Source of the DNA: an uncultured Clostridia bacterium | GTDB lineage: Bacteria; Bacillota; Clostridia; Christensenellales; Aristaeellaceae | Assembly: GCA_934647235.1 (NCBI GenBank) | Contig: CAKUFG010000001.1 | Location: 77,732-141,731, forward strand | Reading direction: 5' to 3' | Length of the DNA stretch: 64,000 nucleotides | Part shown: positions 43,035-51,120 of the stretch, in pieces | Numbering within the stretch: position 1 is the first letter of the stretch | How the letters are laid out: each line of letters starts with the position of its first letter | Notes under the pieces: generated by a model | What the model was told of the DNA's origin: nothing | The model's input: only the letters and a program-made list of their open reading frames with translations | The model's database searches: none | Position numbers and translations under genes: made by a program

Positions 43035-44189
43035 TCAGCTTTCCAGCATTTTCTTTTTCAGCTCGTCTTCCATTTCGGCCAGGCGCTTTTCGGCCTCGCG
43101 GCGCTTGTCGCGGCCTTCCTTCTGGATGCGCTGTACCTCGGTGATGGTATCGATCAGATCCTGATTGGTCTTGGTCAGCGTTTCCAGATCGATGATGCCG
43201 CGCTCGGCCTCCCTGGCGGTTTCAAGCGTGCCCATTTTGAGGGTCTCGGCGTTCTTTTTGAGCAGCTCGTTGGTAGCATCCGTGACGGCGCGCTGCGCCT
43301 TCATGGCCTGCTGGGAATGATGCAGGCCGATGGCCAGCACCATCTGGTTTTTCCACAGGGGCAGGGTGTTGACCAGGGTGGACTGGATACGCTCCACCAG
43401 CAGGGCGTTGTTGTTCTGCAGCATGCGGATCTGCGGCGCCATCTGCAGCGCTACCTGGCGGGTGAGCTTGAGATCGTGCAGCTTCTTTTCAAAGCGGTCG
43501 CACTGATCGGCCAGATCCTTGGCGGCCTGGGCGTCCATCGCGTCGCCGGTCTCGGCAGCCTTGGCGCGCAGCTTTTCCAGATCGCCCTCGCGGATTTCCT
43601 TCAGCCGCATTTCGCCGGCCATGATGTACATGGACAGCTCGCGGAAGTAGGTCAGGTTCATCTCGTACAGGCGGTTGAACATTGCCACATCCTTGAGCAG
43701 CTGAATCTGATGCTGCTCAAGCGAAGCGGAGATGGTCTCGACATTCTGCGATACCGCATCGTAGCGTGCCTGCACGGCGGCCAGCTGCGCCTTGGCGTTG
43801 AAGAACAGCCCACGCAGACCCTTGGGCTTCTGGGTGGAGCCTTCAAAGCTCTTGAGCTCGGTGATCAGGTTGGTCAGGATATCCCCCACCTCGCCTGAAT
43901 CGGTATTCTTGACGGTACTGAGGATGCTGTCGGCAAACTCGGACACCTTTTTCTGCGCGTCCGCGCCGTAGAGCATCACATGGTCGGGGTTGGTCACATC
44001 GATGGTGCCGGCAAAGCGCTCGATCTCGGCGCGCTCCTCAGCGCTGAAATTATCGTCCAGCGCGGCGGCAACGGCGTTATCGGCATTGGGGGCTTCGGGC
44101 GCCTCCAGCTGCGCCACAGCCTGCTCCAGCGCCTGCTGCGCGCCGGACTGGGTGTTGAGGGTCAAAACGGGTACTTTCTGTTCGTCCAT
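43035..44189 (-). CDS. Toxic anion resistance protein, TelA/KlaA family
   Basis: 384-residue mostly helical cytoplasmic protein of the TelA family, first linked to tellurite resistance and in Bacillota to envelope stress and antimicrobial peptide tolerance. Typical stretches are VMLYGADAQKKVSEFADSIL, FNRLYEMNLTYFRELSMYI and LPLWKNQMVLAIGL. The C-terminus is a charged coiled coil. xpaC lies three bases upstream, the usual partner. It probably belongs to an envelope-stress module with the LemA and TPM proteins. Confidence 0.9.
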   Translation of the reverse strand: MDEQKVPVLTLNTQSGAQQALEQAVAQLEAPEAPNADNAVAAALDDNFSAEERAEIERFAGTIDVTNPDHVMLYGADAQKKVSEFADSILSTVKNTDSGEVGDILTNLITELKSFEGSTQKPKGLRGLFFNAKAQLAAVQARYDAVSQNVETISASLEQHQIQLLKDVAMFNRLYEMNLTYFRELSMYIMAGEMRLKEIREGDLEKLRAKAAETGDAMDAQAAKDLADQCDRFEKKLHDLKLTRQVALQMAPQIRMLQNNNALLVERIQSTLVNTLPLWKNQMVLAIGLHHSQQAMKAQRAVTDATNELLKKNAETLKMGTLETAREAERGIIDLETLTKTNQDLIDTITEVQRIQKEGRDKRREAEKRLAEMEDELKKKMLES

Positions 44190-44192
44190 GGT

Positions 44193-44963
44193 TTATTTCT
44201 CCTCTCCGGTAGACGTGCGGGTGCGCAGGCCCGAGTCGATCAGGCCATCCTGTTTAAGCATGGTTTCCAGCACGTCGATGTCCGTGGTGATATCCAGCGC
44301 GTCGTCCTCATAAAGACGGGCAAGCTGTTTGTTAAAGGCCTCGATGACCATATCCAGCGATTCGCGGATGCGCTGGCGCGCGTTGTCCGCGCTTTCGCCC
44401 GTCACGTTGCCCTCCTCCATACGGCGGAAGGCCACCAGCATTTTCAGCGTGGTGGGCAGGTAATAATCCATAAAGCGGCGGATCTGCGGAGCCTTCTTGG
44501 GCTGCTCGATAACGGCCTTAAAAATCTGGTTGGCGATACTTTCGATGGTATCAATCTGCTCACTGATTTCAGGCTCGGGCAAGCGATCGTTTTCGCTGCG
44601 GATCTGCTCCAACAGCTGCTGCCCACGCAGGATCAGGCTGTCCACCGCCGCGTCGCCGGTTGTGGCCTTGGCCTGCTCGGCCTTGCGCTTTTCCTCGGCC
44701 TCGCGGCGCTTGCGGGCGTATTCCTCGCGCTGGCGCTCGCGGCGCTCCTCCTCCTCGGCGGCCTCGTCCTCTTTCTGATGGATTTTCCTGACCACCGCCC
44801 GGTAGATTTTGCCCGCGCCCAGCATCACCAGGGCCAGCACGGCGTAATCAAACAGCCGGAACAGCGGAAACAGCCCGCTGTAGAGCAGGCTCATAATGCC
44901 CATCACAATAAAAGCGCCGGAAAGTCCGCGCTTCGGACGACGATTTCTCCCTCTCGGCGGCAT
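44193..44963 (-). CDS. XpaC family protein (5-bromo-4-chloroindolyl phosphate hydrolysis)
   Basis: 256-residue protein with a basic N-terminus and two membrane helices (about residues 15-37 and 40-57). A charged Glu/Arg coiled coil (70-105) and a helical domain (about 120-245) follow. The name comes from a colour phenotype; the true role is unknown. XpaC and TelA genes are commonly paired. ATG at 44963 follows AAGGAGGG. The operon promoter at 45093-45121 carries two identical-core palindromes. Confidence 0.8.
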   Translation of the reverse strand: MPPRGRNRRPKRGLSGAFIVMGIMSLLYSGLFPLFRLFDYAVLALVMLGAGKIYRAVVRKIHQKEDEAAEEEERRERQREEYARKRREAEEKRKAEQAKATTGDAAVDSLILRGQQLLEQIRSENDRLPEPEISEQIDTIESIANQIFKAVIEQPKKAPQIRRFMDYYLPTTLKMLVAFRRMEEGNVTGESADNARQRIRESLDMVIEAFNKQLARLYEDDALDITTDIDVLETMLKQDGLIDSGLRTRTSTGEEK

Positions 44964-45053
44964 ATGCGCCCTCCTTGAAATTGATTCAGTATACGCACAG
45001 ATAGTAGCGCAATCCTGGGCGCTTGACAATGCATGATGGCTGAATCATACAAT

Positions 45054-45121
45054 TTGGCGCGCCAATCAGGCGGTTTTCCGCCCGACAGGCGAATTATACC
45101 ACAGATGGCGCGCCAATACAA
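45054..45121 (-). promoter_or_regulatory. Promoter with paired GGCGCGCC palindromes for xpaC-telA-lemA-TPM
   Basis: Minus strand TTGTAT (45116-45121) and TATAAT (45093-45098) are separated by 17 bases. A palindrome TGGCGCGCCA fills the spacer next to the -35 box (45106-45115). A second one, TTGGCGCGCCAA, lies downstream of the start (45054-45065). The centres are 51 bases apart. The arrangement fits repression by a looping or cooperative dimer. Confidence 0.65.
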
Positions 45122-45177
45122 ATGCAATTTTCTTAAAAGGAGATTAAAAAAGCGGATGCTTTCTCCTGCCCGGCCAT

Positions 45178-46629
45178 TCAGCTTTTGCGCCAGATCGCGG
45201 GGTGGAACAGCGCCAGAATCGGGAACAGCTCCAGCCTGCCGGCCAGCATCAGCAGGCTCAGCACAATCTTGGCAAAGGGGCCGTAGCCGGCAAAGTTTTC
45301 CACCGGGCCCACCGCGCCAAGGCCGGGGCCCACATTGCTCAGGCACGTCAGCGCCGCCGTCAGGTTGGTTTCCACATCAAAGCGCCCCTCCAGCGAGATG
45401 GCGAACGCGCCCAGAAGCAGCATCAGCACATACACGCAGAAGAATACCGCCACCTGCGACAGCATGCTTTCCTCCACGCCCTTGCCCTCAAAGCGCACCA
45501 CCTGCACCTTGCGCGGCTGGAAGGTATGGCGGATTTCGCGACGTCCCAGCTTAAACAGCAGCGCTGTGCGCACCACCTTGATGCCGCCTGCGGTGGAGCC
45601 CGCGCAGCCGCCCACAATCATCACCAGCAGCAGCACCATTTTGACCGCCACGGGCCAGAGATTAAAGTCCGCCGTGGCATAACCGGTGGTGGACATCACG
45701 CTGGCCACCTGGAAGCTGCCATAGCGCAGCGCCTCCCAGAAGCCGTGATAGCGCGGCAGCAGCATCAGGGTGGAAAAGATCGTCGCCGCGCCATAGATAC
45801 CCAGATACCAGCGCAGCTCCTCGCTGCGCAGCGCGTCGCGCCAATCTCCCGTCATCATGCGGAAAAACAGCGCAAAGTTCACGCCGAAGAGCACCATAAA
45901 GAACGTAATAATCCACTCAATCAGCGGGCTGTGGAAGGCCGCGATGCTGGCCCCGTAGTTGCTGAAGCCGCCCGTGCCCGCCGTGGCGAAGGCGTGGATG
46001 GCCGCATCGTAGGGATTCATGCCCGCCAGCAGCAGCACCACAAACTGCAGCACCGTCAGGGCGGCGTAGATCAGATACAGAATCTTGGCCGAATCGCCCA
46101 TCTTGGGCACGATCTTGCTCAGGCTCGGGCCGGGGCTTTCCGCGCGCACCAGGTGCGACGTGCGCCCCGTCATCTGCGGCAGCAGCGCCAGCGTCAGCAC
46201 CAGCACACCCATGCCGCCGATCCAGTGGGTAAAGCTGCGCCAGAACATCACCCCGTGCGGGTAATGCTCAAAATTGGTCGCCACCGTTGCGCCCGTGGTG
46301 GTAAAGCCGGATACGGCCTCAAACAGCGCGTCGATATAATTGGGCAGATAACCGCTGAGCGCAAAGGGCAGCGCGCCAAAGCCGCTCAGCCCCAGCCAGG
46401 CCAGGGCCACAATGACAAAGCCCTCTCGGGCGCGCAGGTTGCTCTCGCGCGGCTTTGCCAGAAACCACATCGGCAGCCCCAGGAACACCATCATCAGGAT
46501 GGTTTTCAGCAGCGCCTCGCCGTCCCCCGGATCGTGATATACCAACGCCACCACATAGGAGGGCAGCATCGTGGCCGCCTCAATCAGCAGCGTTGCGCCC
46601 AGGATTTTGAGCACCAGTCGTTTGTTCAT
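45178..46629 (-). CDS. trkH: Trk/Ktr potassium uptake channel subunit TrkH
   Basis: 483-residue K+ channel subunit made of four M1-P-M2 repeats. The four filter regions are visible: TTGATVAT, GTGGFSNYG, STTGYATADF and SNVGPGLGAVGP, each with the key Gly. About ten hydrophobic helices. It moves K+ (possibly with Na+ or H+) under control of the TrkA ring. Its ATG overlaps the trkA stop (ATGA), so both are made together. Confidence 0.95.
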   Translation of the reverse strand: MNKRLVLKILGATLLIEAATMLPSYVVALVYHDPGDGEALLKTILMMVFLGLPMWFLAKPRESNLRAREGFVIVALAWLGLSGFGALPFALSGYLPNYIDALFEAVSGFTTTGATVATNFEHYPHGVMFWRSFTHWIGGMGVLVLTLALLPQMTGRTSHLVRAESPGPSLSKIVPKMGDSAKILYLIYAALTVLQFVVLLLAGMNPYDAAIHAFATAGTGGFSNYGASIAAFHSPLIEWIITFFMVLFGVNFALFFRMMTGDWRDALRSEELRWYLGIYGAATIFSTLMLLPRYHGFWEALRYGSFQVASVMSTTGYATADFNLWPVAVKMVLLLVMIVGGCAGSTAGGIKVVRTALLFKLGRREIRHTFQPRKVQVVRFEGKGVEESMLSQVAVFFCVYVLMLLLGAFAISLEGRFDVETNLTAALTCLSNVGPGLGAVGPVENFAGYGPFAKIVLSLLMLAGRLELFPILALFHPAIWRKS

Positions 46630-47990
46630 TTGCGGATAACCTCGTTCAGATCGGCAATGCCGCTCTCGCAGGCGATAATCACCACGTTGTCCCCCGCCTC
46701 GATATGATCGTTGCCGAAGGGCACGATCACCCGGCCCGCGCGCACAATCACCGCCACCAGGGTGTTGGGGCGCTTATGCAGATCGCGCAGCGGCACGCCG
46801 ATATAGGAATCGCTTGGCCGCGCCACAAATTCCAGCGCCTCGGCCTTGCCGTCCATCAGGCGGTAGAGCTTTTCTATTTTGGTTCCGCCGCCGTTCACGC
46901 GGGCGCGGACATAACGCAGGATATGCGCGCAGGTAATGGACTTGGGGCTGACCACGCTGTCCAGGCCCATGGAGCTGATGATATCGGCATAGGCCACGCG
47001 GTTATTCTTGACCACTACCTTGGGTACGCCCTGGCGCGCGGCGAACAGACCGGTCATCAGGTTTTCCTCGTCGCGGTCGCACAGGGCGATAAAAGCGTCC
47101 ATCTGCTGCAGGCTTTCCTGCTCCAGCAGCTCCTGATCGGTGCCGTCGCCGTAAATCACGTTCACGTCCGGCAGGGCCTCGCTGAGGCGGTTGGCCTTCT
47201 TTTCGTTTATTTCAATCAGGCTGACATGCACGCCCATGGGCGCGATCATCTTGGCCAGATAATAGCCGATGCGCCCGCCGCCCAGGATCATCACATCCTT
47301 GACGCGCAGCGAGTTTTTGCCCAGGAAGCGGAAATACTCCGTGATCGTCACCACGTCCGCCGCCACATGCACACGGTCGCCCGGCTCGATCACAAAATCG
47401 CCGCCCGGAATAATCACGCTGCCGTCGCGCTCCACCGCGGCGTACAGCACCTGCGGGATGCCGTGCACCTTGGCCGCGATTTCGCGCAGCGGACGGCCCA
47501 CCACCACATCGTGCTCCTGCGCGCGGAACTCCACCATTTCCACCCTGCCGCGGGCAAAGGATTCGATATTATTGGCAAAGGGAAAGCGCAGCAGGCGGCT
47601 GATTTCCTGCGCTGTGGCGCGCTCGGGGTTGATGGCCATGTCGATATCCAGCTCATGGCGCAGCAGGTTCAGGCTTTCGTTGTATTCAGGATCGCGGATG
47701 CGCGCGATGGCATACTGCGTGCCCAGGCGCTTGGCCACCAGGCAGCAGAGCATGTTGGTTTCATCGCTGGCCGTGGCGGCAATGATGATATCCGCCTTCT
47801 GCGCGCCCGCGTCAATCAGCGTTTTCGCATTCGCGCCGTTGCCGCGGATGCACATCACGTCCAGCGTATCCTCGCTGCGCTGCAGCGCTTCTTCATCTAT
47901 ATCCACAATCACTACATCATGCCCCTCGCGGGTCAGATGCTCCGCCAGCACATGGCCAACCTTGCCATCGCCAACCACAAGAATCCGCAT
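46626..47990 (-). CDS. trkA: Trk system potassium regulatory subunit TrkA
   Basis: 454-residue cytoplasmic gating subunit with two RCK repeats. The first NAD-binding loop is VGDGKVGHVLAEHL near residue 5, and the second is LGGGRIGYYLAKM in the middle. Each is followed by a RCK-C domain. The double-repeat form is TrkA rather than the single KtrA. ATG at 47990 follows GGAGG; the frame is open upstream but without similarity. Promoter at 48056-48084. Confidence 0.95.
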   Translation of the reverse strand: MRILVVGDGKVGHVLAEHLTREGHDVVIVDIDEEALQRSEDTLDVMCIRGNGANAKTLIDAGAQKADIIIAATASDETNMLCCLVAKRLGTQYAIARIRDPEYNESLNLLRHELDIDMAINPERATAQEISRLLRFPFANNIESFARGRVEMVEFRAQEHDVVVGRPLREIAAKVHGIPQVLYAAVERDGSVIIPGGDFVIEPGDRVHVAADVVTITEYFRFLGKNSLRVKDVMILGGGRIGYYLAKMIAPMGVHVSLIEINEKKANRLSEALPDVNVIYGDGTDQELLEQESLQQMDAFIALCDRDEENLMTGLFAARQGVPKVVVKNNRVAYADIISSMGLDSVVSPKSITCAHILRYVRARVNGGGTKIEKLYRLMDGKAEALEFVARPSDSYIGVPLRDLHKRPNTLVAVIVRAGRVIVPFGNDHIEAGDNVVIIACESGIADLNEVIRK

Positions 47991-48055
47991 GTTATCCTCC
48001 GTTTCACAAAGCAAATCGCCTGTAAATGCATCAGGGCGCTATCAGCGCAGTATGC

Positions 48056-48084
48056 ATTATAGCACCATCTATCTATAATAACAA
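48056..48084 (-). promoter_or_regulatory. Promoter for trkA-trkH
   Basis: Minus strand TTGTTA and TATAAT with a 17-base spacer, about 66 bases before the trkA ATG. Confidence 0.75.
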
Positions 48085-48158
48085 GTCTCCCCCTGTCATC
48101 GGTTCCCCCCCCCCGGCGGAAAATGCGCAAAAAACTGGAAAATTTGCATTTTCAGGGC

Positions 48159-48188
48159 TTGCGCAGCGCAGCATGGCTGTGATATAAT
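48159..48188 (+). promoter_or_regulatory. Promoter for rpsB-tsf
   Basis: TTGCGC and TATAAT with an 18-base spacer. The leader to rpsB is about 90 bases and GC-rich, and could carry S2 autoregulation; no known S2 leader structure was recognised. Confidence 0.65.
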
Positions 48189-48286
48189 TGGACGGATAAC
48201 GCACGCGGGCGGTTTGCCGCTTGTGCCCGAATGGGTTGGCAGGCAAAAAATTCAGCCCCCGCGGTGGAAAAACAAGGAGGAAAACC

Positions 48287-49021
48287 ATGGCTGTCATTTC
48301 TATGAAGCAGCTGCTGGAGGCCGGCGTACACTTCGGTCATCAGACCCGCCGCTGGAACCCCAAGATGGCTCAGTACATCTTCACTGAGCGCAACGGTATC
48401 TACATCATCGACCTGCAGAAGACCGTCCGCAAGATCGACGAAGCGTACATGTTCGTGCGCAACCTGTCGATGGAAGGCAAGACCATCCTGTTCGTGGGCA
48501 CCAAGAAGCAGGCTCAGGAAAGCATTGAAAGCGAAGCCAAGCGCTGCAACATGTACTATGTGAACAATCGCTGGCTGGGCGGCATGCTGACCAACTATAA
48601 GACCATCAAGACCCGCATCGAGCGCCTGAACCAGATCGACCGCATGGAGCAGAACGGCCAGTTCGACGTGCTGCCCAAGAAGGAAGTCATCAAGCTGATC
48701 CACGAGCGCGAAAAGCTGGTTGCCAACCTGGGCGGTATCCGCGAAATGAAGGGCCTGCCCGGCGCGCTGTTTGTAGTTGACCCCCGCAAGGAGCACATCG
48801 CCGTGGCCGAAGCCCGCGCGCTGGGCATTCCGATCGTGGGCATCGTGGATACCAACTGCGATCCTGACGAAATCGACTACGTCATCCCCGGCAACGACGA
48901 CGCCATCCGCGCCGTAAAGCTGATCGCCGGCAAGATGGCCGACGCCGTGCTGGAAGGCCGTCAGGGCGCTCAGGATGGCGAAGAGCAGGCTGCCGAAGAA
49001 GCTCCCGCCGACGCCGAATAA
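48287..49021 (+). CDS. rpsB: 30S ribosomal protein S2
   Basis: 244-residue ribosomal protein S2. The N-terminus MAVISMKQLLEAGVHFGHQTRRWNPKM and the later NNRWLGGMLTNYKTI, LPGALFVVDPRKEHIAVAEA and DTNCDPDEIDYVIPGNDDAIRA are near consensus. The C-terminal tail is acidic and Ala-rich. ATG at 48287 follows AAGGAGG. The gene leads the classical rpsB-tsf-pyrH cluster and uses translation-favoured codons. Confidence 0.98.
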   Translation: MAVISMKQLLEAGVHFGHQTRRWNPKMAQYIFTERNGIYIIDLQKTVRKIDEAYMFVRNLSMEGKTILFVGTKKQAQESIESEAKRCNMYYVNNRWLGGMLTNYKTIKTRIERLNQIDRMEQNGQFDVLPKKEVIKLIHEREKLVANLGGIREMKGLPGALFVVDPRKEHIAVAEARALGIPIVGIVDTNCDPDEIDYVIPGNDDAIRAVKLIAGKMADAVLEGRQGAQDGEEQAAEEAPADAE

Positions 49022-49058
49022 TCAACATCATAAAATAACAATCAGGAGGCATACCCCC

Positions 49059-49730
49059 ATGGCTGAAGTAACTGCTGCAATGGTAAAAGAGCTGCGTGAG
49101 CGCACTCAGGCCGGCATGATGGACTGCAAAAAGGCCCTGGTCTCCAGCAATGGCGACATGGAAGCGGCCGTTGAATACCTGCGTGAAAAGGGCCTGGCTG
49201 CCGCCAACAAGAAGAGCGGCCGCGTGGCCGCCGAAGGCGCCGTGGAATCCTACATCCACATGGGCGGCAAGATCGGCGTGCTGGTTGAAATCAACTGCGA
49301 AACCGACTTCGTAGCCAACACCGACGCTTTCAAGGAGCTGTGCCACAACGTGGCCATGCACATCGCCGCCGCCGCGCCCGAATTCGTCTCCAAGGACGAA
49401 ATTCCCGCTGAAAAGCTGGAAGAAGAGCGCCGCATCGCCCGCGAGCAGGTCATGAACGATGAGAAGAACAGCAAGAAGCCCGCTCAGATCATCGAAAAGA
49501 TCGTGGACGGCCGCATCGAAAAGTACTGCAAGGAAATCTGCCTGCTGGATCAGCCCTATGTAAAGGATCCCGATATCACCATCCAGACCCTGCTGCATGA
49601 GAGCACCCTCAAGACCGGCGAGAAGGTAACCATCCGCCGCTTTGTCCGCTATAAGCTGGGCGAAGGCATTGAGAAGAAGCAGAGCGATCTGGCCGCTGAA
49701 ATCGCCGAAATGACCGGCAAAAAGGCGTAA
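49059..49730 (+). CDS. tsf: Translation elongation factor Ts
   Basis: 223-residue nucleotide exchange factor for EF-Tu. The N-terminal UBA-like region is VKELRERTQAGMMDCKKAL, and the core has IHMGGKIGVLVEINCETDFVA, both diagnostic. It is shorter than the E. coli protein (283) but within the range of compact Ts proteins that keep a single core domain. ATG follows AGGAGG. The terminator at 49743 lies between it and pyrH. Confidence 0.98.
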   Translation: MAEVTAAMVKELRERTQAGMMDCKKALVSSNGDMEAAVEYLREKGLAAANKKSGRVAAEGAVESYIHMGGKIGVLVEINCETDFVANTDAFKELCHNVAMHIAAAAPEFVSKDEIPAEKLEEERRIAREQVMNDEKNSKKPAQIIEKIVDGRIEKYCKEICLLDQPYVKDPDITIQTLLHESTLKTGEKVTIRRFVRYKLGEGIEKKQSDLAAEIAEMTGKKA

Positions 49731-49742
49731 TTATTCCATCCC

Positions 49743-49770
49743 GGCGGACGCGAAAACGTCCGCCTTTTTT
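49743..49770 (+). terminator. Terminator after tsf
   Basis: GGCGGACG and CGTCCGCC with loop CGAAAA and six Ts. pyrH starts only 25 bases later, so it may be partly read through. Confidence 0.85.
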
Positions 49771-49794
49771 CATGCCGTCAGGAGGTTTTTAATC

Positions 49795-50502
49795 ATGAAG
49801 GAATCCCCCAAGCGCATCCTGCTCAAGCTCAGCGGCGAGGCTCTGGGCGAAAACGGCCGGTTGTTCGATCAGGATATGATCCTGCGCGTCGGCAGAATTC
49901 TCTCCGACGTGGCCGCCACCGGCGCGCAGCTGGGCGTGGTCATCGGCGCGGGCAATATCTGGCGCGGCCGCCAATCCAAAGAGATGGACGCTGTGACCGC
50001 CGATCATATGGGCATGCTGGGCACGGTAATCAACTGCCTGTGTATGCGCGATGCTGTGGAGCGCACGGGCGGCCATGCCGTGGTGTTCTCCGCCATCGAT
50101 ATGCCCCGCGTGTGCGAGCCCTACAATGTGCAGTCCGCGCGCCAGGCCATGTCTGAGGGCAAGGTTGTGTTCTTCGCGGGCGGCTCGGGCAACCCGTTCT
50201 TCACCACCGATACCGCCGTGGTGCTGCGCGCTGCCGAAATGCAGGCCGATATGCTGCTGCTGGCCAAGAATGTGGACGGCGTGTACACGGCTGATCCCAA
50301 TAAGGACCCCAACGCTCAGCTGATTCCCGATATCAGCTACGCCGAGGCGCTGGAGCGCCGCCTGCGCGTGATGGATACCGCCGCCTTTGCCATGCTGACC
50401 GAGCAGGCCATCCCAATGGTGCGCGTGTTCGGCCTGGCCGAGCCGGAAAACATCCTCAAGGTCATCGCGGGCGATCCGCGCGGCACGGTGCTGCATCCGT
50501 AA
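49795..50502 (+). CDS. pyrH: UMP kinase
   Basis: 235-residue amino-acid-kinase-fold enzyme that makes UDP from UMP. LLKLSGEALGENG near the start binds phosphate, and GAGNIWRGRQ, MGMLGTVINCL and VFFAGGSGNPFFTTDTAAVLRA-like segments follow as usual. ATG follows AGGAGG in the loop after the tsf terminator. No promoter was seen in the short gap, so expression likely depends on read-through. frr, often next, is absent; a small zinc-ribbon gene follows instead. Confidence 0.97.
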   Translation: MKESPKRILLKLSGEALGENGRLFDQDMILRVGRILSDVAATGAQLGVVIGAGNIWRGRQSKEMDAVTADHMGMLGTVINCLCMRDAVERTGGHAVVFSAIDMPRVCEPYNVQSARQAMSEGKVVFFAGGSGNPFFTTDTAVVLRAAEMQADMLLLAKNVDGVYTADPNKDPNAQLIPDISYAEALERRLRVMDTAAFAMLTEQAIPMVRVFGLAEPENILKVIAGDPRGTVLHP

Positions 50503-50517
50503 AAGGAGCCGATCAGA

Positions 50518-50766
50518 ATGAAAAGGATTGCAGCATGGATGCTTGTAAGAACGCTCATCCTGCTTTTGATCGACTTGGGCGTGATGGGCATAAAGCTGTT
50601 GAACGGCAATTTTGGTGTTCTGACAGAAGCATATATCGCCGCGGCCTGCTGGATCATCCTGCTTGTATGCGCTGCCGTCAGGCTGTTCAGTAATCGGTGC
50701 CCGCATTGCGGCAAGCTGAAGCTATCCAATGGGAAATACTGCCCCCATTGCGGCAGGGAAATCTGA
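50518..50766 (+). CDS. Small membrane protein with a zinc ribbon
   Basis: 82-residue protein with two hydrophobic helices (about residues 5-25 and 38-56). The C-terminal zinc ribbon is CPHCGKLKLSNGKYCPHCG, with two CxxC pairs spaced as in zinc-ribbon domains. An AAAGGAG site precedes its ATG, 15 bases after pyrH. I do not know the family; the arrangement suggests a membrane-bound adaptor. Confidence 0.75.
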   Translation: MKRIAAWMLVRTLILLLIDLGVMGIKLLNGNFGVLTEAYIAAACWIILLVCAAVRLFSNRCPHCGKLKLSNGKYCPHCGREI

Positions 50767-50811
50767 TGCATTTTCTGTGCCGTCGGTAAAATTATATTAA
50801 AAACCAGCACT

Positions 50812-50847
50812 CCCCTCTCCATATAAGCTGAAGCATGTGGAGAGGGG
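50812..50847. terminator. Hairpin between converging genes
   Basis: CCCCTCTCCA and TGGAGAGGGG form a ten-base perfect stem with a 16-base loop, followed by ATCATTTTATATT. T-runs are weak. Confidence 0.6.
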
Positions 50848-50892
50848 ATCATTTTATATTTGTGCTCTACACTGGCAGACGGGCGCTTTGCC

Positions 50893-51105
50893 TTATGCAT
50901 CCTTCAGCCGCTCAAAGGCCACCGTCTGCTCTTTCATCGATATCTTGCCCACACGGTAGCCATAGGCAAGCAGCTCTTTTTTATAGGTCAAAAAAGAATG
51001 ATCAATCGGCAGCCCGGCGATTTGCGCAATCTCATCAAACGTCAGCTTGAACTGCGCGCGGCCATCCTGCTGAATATGCGCCCACAGAGAATCGTACTTG
51101 CTCAT
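50893..51105 (-). CDS. Conserved small protein of unknown function
   Basis: 70-residue protein, MSKYDSLWAHIQQDG then FKLTFDEIAQIAGLPIDHSFLTYKKELLAYGYRVGKIS. This pattern (short helix, beta strand, winged-helix-like turn, basic end) recurs in many Clostridia as an uncharacterised small protein. Its ribosome site AAGGAG is good. It follows namZ by 15 bases, so it is likely cotranscribed. No function is known to me. Confidence 0.75.
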   Translation of the reverse strand: MSKYDSLWAHIQQDGRAQFKLTFDEIAQIAGLPIDHSFLTYKKELLAYGYRVGKISMKEQTVAFERLKDA

Positions 51106-51120
51106 TGCGCTTCTCCTTGC

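Noticed and set aside
45023..45053. A TTGACA box with TACAAT on the plus strand
   Set aside because: The spacing is 19 bases and no plus-strand gene follows.
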